From CAWGAJ01 sp963820545 (lineage in GTDB: Bacteria > Planctomycetota > Planctomycetia > Pirellulales > Thermoguttaceae), in assembly GCA_963820545.1 (NCBI GenBank), contig CAWGAJ010000001.1:1054001-1118000 (forward strand): a stretch of 64,000 bases of DNA, written 5' to 3'. The position numbers were made by a program, and so were the translations under genes. Below, piece after piece: positions 20,031-27,586 of this stretch. The notes below the pieces were generated by a model. The model did not search any database. It saw only the letters and a list, made by a program, of their open reading frames with translations, and was not told the origin of the DNA. How positions within the stretch are numbered: position 1 is the stretch's first letter; every line of letters begins with the position of its first letter.

Positions 20031-20855
20031 CTAGTCTACTGAAACACGCAACTCAGCCCAAGTGCGCGTCGGTTCCGCGGTTGGCCACGTCACTGATCCC
20101 ATTTGGTCACGGATGCGAGATAGCGTTTTAGCGCGAGTCTCGGCTGCTTCATCCATCAATAACTTCCCTACAAGCGTGCGCAGTTCTTTTTGCGACTGCT
20201 TGGCAATCCAAGCTTTTAATGTATCGCCCATATCAGATGCTTTGGACAGCGGCGGCGACCGCTTCGCGGCTGCCGCGAGAAATTTATCGTCCAGTTCGTA
20301 GAAGTTAGCAAACGCTTTTAGATCTCGCGTCAACTTGCCCAATCCCGTCGGCACGGGCGGCTCCATCGACTCCTCATCGTAGTTGCATGCCAGCCAAGCG
20401 AGGTAAAGCGCCCGCATATCGCCGTTGATCAGCAAGTTGCGGATCGGGGCGATTTTATGGAGCAATGTGTCAACATCGTAAATGTCCTCATCATAAGTTC
20501 CGGCATCTGCTTCCGGCTGAATGTCAAGGATACCGCCTTTGCCTTTTTTATCGGCGATCCAATCCATGCAACCTTCTACTAGGAACTTGTCGAATGTGCG
20601 TCGCTCGCATGGAATTCCTCTCGGCAAACGAATCATCAATCGCCTTATGCCGAAATTGGCATAATGCAAATGGATATCGAATCCGCGCCGCAACATTTCT
20701 TTTGTATCACCGCGAAAGTCGCCGAAATCATATTCGTTGGTGAACTCCCACTCAGTGATCTCAGCCCGCGTCGACTGACGCCGCATGAAAGCCATCTGTT
20801 TATCATTCAGCGGCTTATCGATCGCCAGGAAATGGATGAATTGGTATTCGCTCAT
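20031..20855 (-). CDS. Conserved hypothetical protein (FLAIDKPL family)
   Basis: A 274-residue soluble protein. The opening pattern MSEYQFIHFLAIDKPLNDKQ, then STRAEITEWEFTNEYDFGDF and FGIRRLMIRLPRG, matches a conserved uncharacterised family seen in many bacteria, often beside SWIM zinc-finger proteins (from memory of the family, not searched). No such partner is here. No catalytic motif is evident. It starts at ATG 20855. Its function is unknown. Confidence 0.6.
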   Translation of the reverse strand: MSEYQFIHFLAIDKPLNDKQMAFMRRQSTRAEITEWEFTNEYDFGDFRGDTKEMLRRGFDIHLHYANFGIRRLMIRLPRGIPCERRTFDKFLVEGCMDWIADKKGKGGILDIQPEADAGTYDEDIYDVDTLLHKIAPIRNLLINGDMRALYLAWLACNYDEESMEPPVPTGLGKLTRDLKAFANFYELDDKFLAAAAKRSPPLSKASDMGDTLKAWIAKQSQKELRTLVGKLLMDEAAETRAKTLSRIRDQMGSVTWPTAEPTRTWAELRVSVD

Positions 20856-20998
20856 CGGACATTGCTTATCTTATTCATTTTATGCAATTACATATCAATA
20901 TATTCTTTGGATGGCGATTCGATAATTCAAACCAAAATGTTTTCGATTGTCAAGTATCAGGGCCATCAGCCGATTTTAACTAGCTGCGGCACTTCTTT

Positions 20999-21106
20999 CC
21001 GGTGACAATATTCGAAAGGTCACACCCGTTCCCACTGGGAACACGGTAGTTAAGCTTTCGGAGCCGATGGTAGTGCCCAAAGCGCGAGAGTAGGTGTCGC
21101 CGGATT
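20999..21106 (+). rRNA. Second, orphan 5S rRNA copy with altered loop C
   Basis: Nearly identical to the 5S at 17840 over its whole length, including the terminal stem and the T-rich tail, but with no 23S upstream. The loop C segment CCCATTCCGAACA has become CCCACTGGGAACA, which creates a perfect GTTCCC/GGGAAC hairpin where the normal loop is open. Flanks are also copied for a few bases (CTTTCCGGTG before, ATTTTTTnTTTCTTG after). It may be a pseudogene or a variant; no promoter is evident. Confidence 0.75.
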
Positions 21107-21108
21107 TT

Positions 21109-22170
21109 TTATTTCTTGATATTGTTTCCGTCGAGAAGCCTATAGAGTGTGCGTCGAGGTAGTCTCAGGGTCCGGGCGGCAGCGGTTTTGTTTCCGTGGC
21201 ATCGCCGGATGACTTCTTTGATGATGTATTGTTCGATCTCGCGTAGATCGGCGCCCAAAGGCACGGAGATTGTATGAGGAGGTTTTGGGCGGGGATATTT
21301 ACGATATAGCGAGGCGACATCCCCGCGGCTAATTTTCTCCGTGTTTGTATTGACTATCGCCCGGATTATAGTCCCGGACAATTCCGCGATATTCCCGGGC
21401 CAGTCGTATTGGGAGAGGCAATCCCAAGCCTCGGCGGATAACTGATGCGGCCTGGCGTCCAAGTTCAGGCCTTTTGCCGAATTGACCAGCGAAAGGAGAT
21501 GTTCGCCCAGGGGACGAATATCCTCGGGTCGATCGCGCAGCGGGGGTACACGAATCTTTACGAAGAAGAAGTAAAGGCTGGAGAGGAAGCGGCCGCCGGC
21601 CACGGCGGTTTCGAGGTCGCAAGTAGTGGAAGCGATCACGCGGGTACTGGGCGGCGGTATTTCGCTATCGCCGAAGTAACACGACCATCCTTCGCAAATG
21701 ATGTCGTAGAGCTTATTTTGTGCCCAAAGCGGCAGTTGAAAAATGTCCTTCAGAAACAGCGTGCCTCCCTTGGCGCAGGTCAAGAAACTCCGATCCGTGC
21801 GATGCTTTTTCAACGAGCCGTTTCCTGTTTGGCCGAATAACTGTTCGTAAAGCTGGTTCTTGGGAATTCCTCCACAAGGAACACGCACGAACGGACCGCC
21901 GGCGCGATTGCTTTGCCGATGGATGATGCGGGCAACCGACTCCTTGCCCACGGACGGTTCGCCCTCGATCAACACGGTACAGTCCGTAGGGCCGATCTTG
22001 GCCGCTATGTCGAGGACTTTTCGCATGGCTGGACTGTGGGCAACAAACTCGGCGGGTGGACCAGCCGAGCGAGTTGCGGAATCGAATCTCCGCAACAAAC
22101 CTTGTGCCCCTGCTTCGTAGGTCAATGTCATATTTCGCACCTGCCCTGGAAATATAAAAGACACAACCAA
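21109..22170 (-). CDS. Degenerate sigma54-activator-like regulator (AAA+ plus Fis-type HTH)
   Basis: A 353-residue protein without a receiver domain. The AAA+ part (about residues 40-265) keeps a Walker A, GEPSVGKES, and the arginine-finger region PPLRDRPEDIRP. The GAFTGA loop that contacts sigma54 is gone (FGQTGNGSLKKHRTDRS in its place) and Walker B reads GGTLFLKDI instead of GGTLFLDEI. A Fis-type helix-turn-helix (NKTAAARTLRLPRRTLYRLL) ends the protein. GGGAGG at about 22174-22179 favours a start at TTG 22170 or GTG 22164; ATG 22131 is also possible. It probably binds DNA without activating sigma54. It is divergent from the histidine kinase operon and its stop abuts the orphan 5S T tract. 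Confidence 0.75.
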   Translation of the reverse strand: MVVSFIFPGQVRNMTLTYEAGAQGLLRRFDSATRSAGPPAEFVAHSPAMRKVLDIAAKIGPTDCTVLIEGEPSVGKESVARIIHRQSNRAGGPFVRVPCGGIPKNQLYEQLFGQTGNGSLKKHRTDRSFLTCAKGGTLFLKDIFQLPLWAQNKLYDIICEGWSCYFGDSEIPPPSTRVIASTTCDLETAVAGGRFLSSLYFFFVKIRVPPLRDRPEDIRPLGEHLLSLVNSAKGLNLDARPHQLSAEAWDCLSQYDWPGNIAELSGTIIRAIVNTNTEKISRGDVASLYRKYPRPKPPHTISVPLGADLREIEQYIIKEVIRRCHGNKTAAARTLRLPRRTLYRLLDGNNIKK

Positions 22171-22616
22171 ATTACCTCCCGGAGGGGAGATGGCATTTGA
22201 TTGCGCCCCAGCTTATGGACATTTACCCACCCGATGAGGTGCCCCGCGTCCATAGCAGAGTCCTACTCATTACGAAAATATCGGCATGGGGCAAAAGAAT
22301 ATTGAAAAATCCGCCACCGATTCGACCATTGATTCGACAGTAGCCGCAAGAGAAAAGCTAATCAATTGTGCAATCGGAGCGCGAATTCGCTGCGGGATCT
22401 CGTCCTTTCCGCGGCGGATCAACGATGTGCCGGATTGGCACGCGCACAGCGCGACAGTGTGCCATATTGACGCGATTTTCGCCATTTTTTCACTTGTGAC
22501 TTGAAGGCTGCAAACCGTGATCTATGAGAATAATACAAGGCGACGCCGGAGCCTCGGACTACAATACCAAACCGATCAACTGAGAGCAGTTGATGCGGAA
22601 CAAGGGGGCTAAATCC
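22171..22616. other. Divergent intergenic region between regulator and kinase operon
   Basis: About 445 bp that must hold promoters for both the degenerate regulator and the kinase operon. Direct repeats of CGATTCGAC/GATTCGACA occur near 22319-22338. No GG-N10-GC sigma54 site of good quality was found. Confidence 0.45.
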
Positions 22617-24479
22617 ATGCCGGACGACACGGAATCCAATGTGCTGATTGCGGAAGACAAACAGCATAGCCGGGAAAGCGCACTCCTAAACGCGATCAAC
22701 AGGGTGTTTCGCGAGGTCCTGACCTGCGAGGACGACAAGCAGGTGGCGAAGCAGTGCCTTGCGGTGGCCGAGGAATTGACCACTAGCAAATTCGGATTCA
22801 TCGGTGAACTGAACAAAGAGGGGCGATTGGATACCATCGCCCTGAGCGATCCCGGCTGGTCGACCTGCGGCATTCCGGAAGCCGACGCGCTGGCAATGCT
22901 CCGCGACATGTCGATCCGCGGAATCTGGAGCACGGCCCTTAGGACGGGGCAATCTCAAATCATTAACGATCCGGCCTCCCACCCCGATCGCGTGGGAACT
23001 CCCAAGGTGCATCCGCCGATCGACTGTTTCCTGGGCGTTCCGCTTATGCGCGGCAATAAGATCGTGGGCCTGATCGCTCTGGCCAACAAGCCGGGCGGCT
23101 ACAATCCGGACGATCGGCAGGCCATCGAAACTCTGTCGGTGTCTTTTGTGGAGGCTTTGTTGGGGAAGCGCGCCGAAGTGAATCTGCAGGCCTATGCAGT
23201 GCAATTGGAACAACGCAACCGCGAGCTGAAAGATCATGCGGCGGTTATCGCGGCGAAAACGCAAGCCCTCCAGGAACACGCCGCCGCCCTGGAGGCCGCG
23301 GCGCGGGCCAAAGACGAGTTCCTGGCCAACATGAGTCACGAGCTGCGCACGCCGCTGAACGCGATTATTGGATTTTCCGAGGGACTTCTGGAACGCGCCG
23401 ACCGCCATCCGCTCAGCGATCACCAAAAGGACCGTCTGACAAAAATCAATAAAAGCGGCGAACACCTACTGGTCCTGATCAACAGGCTTCTGGACATCGC
23501 CAGCGTCGAGGCCGGAAAAACCCGGGTGAATCCCACTTCCTTCGACCTGGAAACGCTCATCGGCGAGATGAGCAGCATGGCCGAAGAACTCATCAAGAGC
23601 AAGCCGCAAGTCCGCTATACGGTTGATGTGGAAAACGGCCTGCCGCTTATTTTCTCCGACCAGGATATGCTCAAGCAAATCCTGATTAACTTGATCAGCA
23701 ACGCGGCCAAATTCACCGAGCAAGGATCGATCAAACTTTGGGTGCGGCGCGACGGCAAGACCATCCTGTTGAGCGTTGAGGACACGGGGATGGGCATTCC
23801 CGAGAAACACCTGGACCACGTGTTCGAGAAGTTCTATCAGGCGCCGGAGACGATGCGCGGCTCATTGAAAGGGACCGGCCTGGGACTTTCGATCTGCAAG
23901 AAGTATAGCTCTTTGCTGGGCGGAACGCTGACGCTGCGGAGCATCGAGGGGGTAGGCAGCACTTTCACGTTGCGCATCCCGATTATTTTCGACGAGGAAG
24001 AGAGGAAGAAAACGGCGCAACTTATCGAGGAGGTGCGGATCCAATGCCTTGCAACGCCGGCGGACGAAGACCGGCCCAAGGTGCTTTATATCGAGCCAGA
24101 TCCAACCAACGTTATGTTGCTAAACGACATATTGATTGAAGCGGAATATCAAGTCATCCCGGCGTTTGACGGGGCGGAAGGGTTGTTCCTGGCGGCAAGC
24201 ATGCACCCGCAGGTCATCATCCTCAACGTAATGCTGCTGGGACTGGACGGCTGGGAGGTACTGCACCGCATTAAGGCCAATCACACAACCTGCGACATTC
24301 CCATTATCATAGCCTGCACGGTTGAAGAAAAAAAACTGGGTCTGTACTTCGGAGCCAGCGACTACATTGTGAAACCCATCGATAAAGCCCGCCTTCTGGA
24401 CGCCCTGTCGCGCGTATCCGCGCTTCCAGGATGGAAGGGTGCGACGTGGCGATCGTCGATGATGACCCGGACACGCTGA
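22617..24479 (+). CDS. Hybrid histidine kinase: GAF, HisKA, HATPase_c, pseudo-receiver
   Basis: A 620-residue cytoplasmic kinase. A GAF sensor domain spans about residues 25-185 and a coiled coil 185-235. The HisKA box FLANMSHELRTPLNAIIGF has phospho-acceptor His 241; the ATP-binding boxes are LISNAAKF, VEDTGMGIP and GTGLGLSI. A C-terminal receiver-like domain (about 486-600) has Asn 537 where the phospho-accepting Asp should be (ILNVMLLGLDGW), though Thr and Lys of the switch remain, so it probably cannot be phosphorylated. I chose ATG 22617 for its AGGGGG ribosome site; an upstream ATG at 22593 is in frame. It overlaps the next receiver gene by 49 bp and heads a five-gene operon. Confidence 0.88.
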   Translation: MPDDTESNVLIAEDKQHSRESALLNAINRVFREVLTCEDDKQVAKQCLAVAEELTTSKFGFIGELNKEGRLDTIALSDPGWSTCGIPEADALAMLRDMSIRGIWSTALRTGQSQIINDPASHPDRVGTPKVHPPIDCFLGVPLMRGNKIVGLIALANKPGGYNPDDRQAIETLSVSFVEALLGKRAEVNLQAYAVQLEQRNRELKDHAAVIAAKTQALQEHAAALEAAARAKDEFLANMSHELRTPLNAIIGFSEGLLERADRHPLSDHQKDRLTKINKSGEHLLVLINRLLDIASVEAGKTRVNPTSFDLETLIGEMSSMAEELIKSKPQVRYTVDVENGLPLIFSDQDMLKQILINLISNAAKFTEQGSIKLWVRRDGKTILLSVEDTGMGIPEKHLDHVFEKFYQAPETMRGSLKGTGLGLSICKKYSSLLGGTLTLRSIEGVGSTFTLRIPIIFDEEERKKTAQLIEEVRIQCLATPADEDRPKVLYIEPDPTNVMLLNDILIEAEYQVIPAFDGAEGLFLAASMHPQVIILNVMLLGLDGWEVLHRIKANHTTCDIPIIIACTVEEKKLGLYFGASDYIVKPIDKARLLDALSRVSALPGWKGATWRSSMMTRTR

Positions 24480-24847
24480 GCATCACCGCGAGAGTGCTGG
24501 AGAATGAAGGCTATCGGGCGCACACGTTCACATCCGGCGAAGAGTTTCTCGCCAACCTCCAGAAGCAACGGCCGGATGTTGTAATCCTCGATTTACTGAT
24601 GCCGCATATCGACGGTTTTCAGATACTCGACGCGCTTCGAGAGAATCCCGATTGGGCAAAGATTCCGGTCGTGGTCATGACGGCGAAAATGCTCTCGACA
24701 GAAGAGCTTGCGTCGCTAAACGAGCGCGTTCGCGCAGTAATCCGGAAAAGCGGCATGATCAACGATAATGCATTGAGGCAATTAGTCGAACAGTTGAAAC
24801 TCATGAACAAGAAGGAGCACGCCCATGAAACAAGTCCTGCTAGTTGA
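24431..24847 (+). CDS. Single-domain response regulator 1
   Basis: A 138-residue stand-alone receiver. The acidic pair is in IVDDDPD, the phosphorylation site in VVILDLLMPHIDGF, and the Thr in VVVMTAK. The usual Lys-Pro pair reads RKSG, as in some hybrid-kinase receivers. It starts inside the 3' end of the kinase gene (49 bp overlap), so the two are translated together. With no output domain it likely acts as a phosphate relay or sink or by protein contact. Confidence 0.85.
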   Translation: MEGCDVAIVDDDPDTLSITARVLENEGYRAHTFTSGEEFLANLQKQRPDVVILDLLMPHIDGFQILDALRENPDWAKIPVVVMTAKMLSTEELASLNERVRAVIRKSGMINDNALRQLVEQLKLMNKKEHAHETSPAS

Positions 24848-25241
24848 AGACGACCCGCTCAGCCGTGCGGTCGTTGAAGACATGTTTAAATATAACGACG
24901 TGCCCGGCGAGTTGGTCTGCGTCGATAGCGGCGAAGAGGCGCTGGCGGCCATTCCCAAGATCGATCCCCTGGTAATCCTCATGGACATCCGGCTGCCCGG
25001 CATCAGCGGCTTGGAGGCTGCCAAGGCGATCAAAGCAAATCCTTCGAGCAAACACATCCGGGTGTGGGCGATTACGGCACTGGGAGAGCGAGCGGATATC
25101 GAGGCGGCGCTGGCGGCGGGATGCGACGGCTACTTCGTCAAACCCATCAATACCGCGAAGTTGGCATTCCAATTGCGAGGGTTTTTTGAAAACTTGCCGC
25201 CAGAACCGCAAATTCATGAAAAAGGGACGGTACTGTCATGA
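24825..25241 (+). CDS. Single-domain response regulator 2
   Basis: A 138-residue receiver with all key residues: LLVEDDPL, VILMDIRLPGISG (phospho-Asp), WAITALG and YFVKPIN. It overlaps the previous gene by 23 bp and has AAGGAG before its ATG. Its sequence resembles DivK/Cph1-partner type single receivers that act in phosphorelays (family knowledge). Stop and next start overlap as ATGA. Confidence 0.88.
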   Translation: MKQVLLVEDDPLSRAVVEDMFKYNDVPGELVCVDSGEEALAAIPKIDPLVILMDIRLPGISGLEAAKAIKANPSSKHIRVWAITALGERADIEAALAAGCDGYFVKPINTAKLAFQLRGFFENLPPEPQIHEKGTVLS

Positions 25242-25660
25242 TCCCCACTATTTTGCTCATCGAAGATAACGTCAACAACATCTCGTTGATGCAGGATGTA
25301 TTCGAGTTCGATAACATCTCTGCCAAACTTGAGGTCAGGCAAACCGGGGAAGAAGCGCTTCGTTGCGCTACCCGGCTCCAACCCGCTCTGATCCTCATGG
25401 ACCTGCGCCTGCCGGGAATCGACGGGCTGGAGGCCACGCAGATTCTGAAGAACAATCCGCTGACGAAAGACATTCCCATCTGGGCCGTTACCGCCTACGC
25501 GATGCCGGGCGACGAGGAAAGGGCAAGGGCCGCCGGATGTTGTGAATATATTACCAAGCCTACAAATACGCAAGAATTCATCGATCGACTCCGGAAATTC
25601 TTAAACGCGCTTACCACGAAAGAGCAAACCTATGCACCAGCCGAAAATCTTGATCGTTGA
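25238..25660 (+). CDS. Single-domain response regulator 3
   Basis: A 140-residue receiver with LLIEDNVNN, LILMDLRLPGIDG (phospho-Asp), AVTAYAM and YITKPTN. It is DivK-like and close in sequence to receiver 2, suggesting tandem duplication. The start ATG overlaps the previous stop by 4 bp, and its end overlaps the next gene by 29 bp. Confidence 0.88.
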   Translation: MIPTILLIEDNVNNISLMQDVFEFDNISAKLEVRQTGEEALRCATRLQPALILMDLRLPGIDGLEATQILKNNPLTKDIPIWAVTAYAMPGDEERARAAGCCEYITKPTNTQEFIDRLRKFLNALTTKEQTYAPAENLDR

Positions 25661-26795
25661 CGATGATGAAAACAATCGGATGGTGCTCTCCGACGCCTTT
25701 GACGGCGAACACTACACGCTTCTGGAAGCCTTCAACGGAAACGATGCCCTGAAGGTGGCGGAAAAGGAGATGCCGGATCTGATTCTGCTGGATATAATCA
25801 TGCCCGGCCTGGACGGAATCACCGTTTTACGAAAACTCAAAGAACAAGAAAAGACGCGCCACATACCCGTAATTGTGGTGTCGGCGCTGAACTTGGATAC
25901 GCAGGTTACGATATGCCTGGACGAAGGCGCGATTGACCATATTGCCAAACCCTTCTCCAATCTCGTGGTCCGGGCCAGGGTGCGAGCGGCGCTCAGGGCG
26001 CACTTGTCCGATTCCGAGACGACTTTGCATTCCACACCGCGCGGAAAGGTGTTGGGCTTTATCGGCGCGAAAGGCGGAGTGGGCACCACGACCGTCGCCG
26101 TGAACGTGGCTTTGGCCTTGGTCAAACAAGGGCATTCGGTCGTACTGGCGGAGTTGAGCTCCTATCCCGGCACCGTGGCTCCACAACTCGGCGTGGACCC
26201 TACGATCAACCTGAGACCTCTCCTCGATTGCAAGGCCCCTGAAGAAATCAACCGGCTAATGTTAGACAAGTGCTTGACTAATCACAAAACCGGGTTGCGA
26301 TTGCTGCTTGCGCCGCACAACATGGAAGAGCCGAGGGATATCGCCGCTGAACAATCCGAGAACATCGTCCAAGAGCTGGCAGGCATTGCCGACTACACAC
26401 TCGTCGATCTCCCGTTCCACCCCTCTGCGGCGACTAAGACGGCACTGCAACACTGCAATTTCGTTGTGCTTGTGTTAGAACCGGAAGCGTCCTGTGTGAC
26501 TGGGGCGCAAGCGATGCTGCACCAGCTCCAATCCTGGGGAATAGCCGGTAACTCGGTAGGCGCCGTGGTCGTGAAACATGCACCAGTCACCAACTCTTTG
26601 CATCTAAGCCAGATTCGATCGAGTCTAAACTGTAAAGTCATTGGCGCGGTGCCCCCGGATCCTGATTTGTGCATGTTGGCCTTGAATATCGGTTCCCCTG
26701 GCGTAGTTTCTCAACCTGAAAGCAACTTCGCCGTGGCCCTATCGGAACTGGCGGCCCGACTCACGGAGGATCAAGTAGCCGCATTGGTCTTCTAA
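25632..26795 (+). CDS. Receiver-MinD/CpaE-like ATPase fusion
   Basis: A 387-residue two-domain protein. The N-terminal receiver (1-125) has ILIVDDDEN, LILLDIIMPGLDG and HIAKPF. The C-terminal domain starts with a deviant Walker A, GFIGAKGGVGTTTVAVNVA, as in ParA/MinD ATPases, followed by a VDLPF segment. The domain order matches CpaE/TadZ proteins, which position pili or other polar machinery; here the receiver keeps its phospho-Asp. It is last in the kinase operon, so it is the likely output of the relay (inference). No tad/cpa genes are in the window. Confidence 0.88.
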   Translation: MHQPKILIVDDDENNRMVLSDAFDGEHYTLLEAFNGNDALKVAEKEMPDLILLDIIMPGLDGITVLRKLKEQEKTRHIPVIVVSALNLDTQVTICLDEGAIDHIAKPFSNLVVRARVRAALRAHLSDSETTLHSTPRGKVLGFIGAKGGVGTTTVAVNVALALVKQGHSVVLAELSSYPGTVAPQLGVDPTINLRPLLDCKAPEEINRLMLDKCLTNHKTGLRLLLAPHNMEEPRDIAAEQSENIVQELAGIADYTLVDLPFHPSAATKTALQHCNFVVLVLEPEASCVTGAQAMLHQLQSWGIAGNSVGAVVVKHAPVTNSLHLSQIRSSLNCKVIGAVPPDPDLCMLALNIGSPGVVSQPESNFAVALSELAARLTEDQVAALVF

Positions 26796-27190
26796 CCCGC
26801 ATTTTCAAGAAAAAACAACCACGGACGGGTGGCAATGCTGGCTCGTCCAGCAGTGTTGAATGCACGGTTGGGCAAGCCAACCATGGCACCCGCGCGAGGC
26901 TATCGCTGATTGGCACTACTGGGTAAAACAGGGATATGAATTCTAATTATTATCGGTGGCCATAATGGATTTTTCATTCCGCCGCATACAGGCCCGCGCC
27001 GAGAGCGGGCATGGCACCGACTAGCATAAAGAATGGCAATCTGCGCAAATTAAGTCCATTTTTGCCGCGAAAAATGCCCTGGACAATTCTTGGTTATTTT
27101 GCGACACTCTTGCCTCAATCCAGTGCCTGGGCGTCGTTGCCCTTGGCGCATTCGTTTTTGTTTGGCGGCATATCAGAAAAGGTGAAGACC
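26796..27190. repeat. Repeat-rich spacer before small secreted protein copy 1
   Basis: Holds direct repeat A1 (26820-26897), whose second copy is at 27501-27577, and the start of a 440 bp duplicated unit (27009-27455 and 29119-29559). A 60-codon open frame runs into the small gene from 27011, but only the part from ATG 27191 is conserved as protein. Confidence 0.7.
26820..26897. repeat. Direct repeat A, copy 1
   Basis: About 78 bp nearly identical to 27501-27577, starting CACGGACG and containing the hairpin GCTGGCTCGTCCAGC and the tract GGTTGGGCAAGCCAACC. Non-coding. Confidence 0.85.
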
Positions 27191-27433
27191 ATGATCGAAA
27201 GAACAAGAAAAATTCTGTCGGCGGTTGTAGTGTTATCGATCCTCTTGATAAATGTGCAACCGACCGTTTGCCAGGCTGCATCGCTTTTCAGCCCGATTAC
27301 TTACATCGGCAATTCCGTGATGAAGACGACCAAAAAGGTCGCCAATACATCGGTCTCGACTGTGAAGACGGTGGTCGCGGCGCCGAAGAATTTGCTTACC
27401 AAGGTAGGCAAGACGATCACGGGTAAAAAATAA
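27191..27433 (+). CDS. Small secreted cationic protein, copy 1
   Basis: 80 residues. A clear signal peptide (KILSAVVVLSILLINVQP) is followed by a likely cleavage after CQA. The mature part of about 51 residues has nine Lys and no Asp or Glu, with a repeating Lys-Thr-Val pattern (KTTKKVANTSVSTVKTVV). A second copy at 29300-29542 has the same length and near-identical C-terminal 40 residues. AAGGTG precedes the ATG. I recognise no family. It could be an antimicrobial or surface-binding peptide, but this is speculation from charge only. Confidence 0.65.
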   Translation: MIERTRKILSAVVVLSILLINVQPTVCQAASLFSPITYIGNSVMKTTKKVANTSVSTVKTVVAAPKNLLTKVGKTITGKK

Positions 27434-27500
27434 AAATAAATGAAGAGGGCGGACGTGTGGCACGCCTGGAATGGAATGATGGGCGTGGTGGAGATAGAAA

Positions 27501-27577
27501 CACGGACGTGTGGCAATGCTGGCTCGTCCAGCAGTGTTGAATGCACGGTTGGGCAAGCCAACCGTGGCACGCGCGGG
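27501..27577. repeat. Direct repeat A, copy 2
   Basis: Second copy of the 78 bp repeat at 26820-26897, ending just before the stop codon of the opposing radical SAM gene. Confidence 0.85.
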
Positions 27578-27586
27578 GTAAAAAAA

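Noticed and set aside
26905..27030. Possible sigma54 promoter (TGGCACCGACTAGCAT) before small secreted protein copy 1
   Set aside because: The -12 element does not fit TTGC, and the duplicate copy before the second gene has changed the -24 GG, so the site is not conserved.
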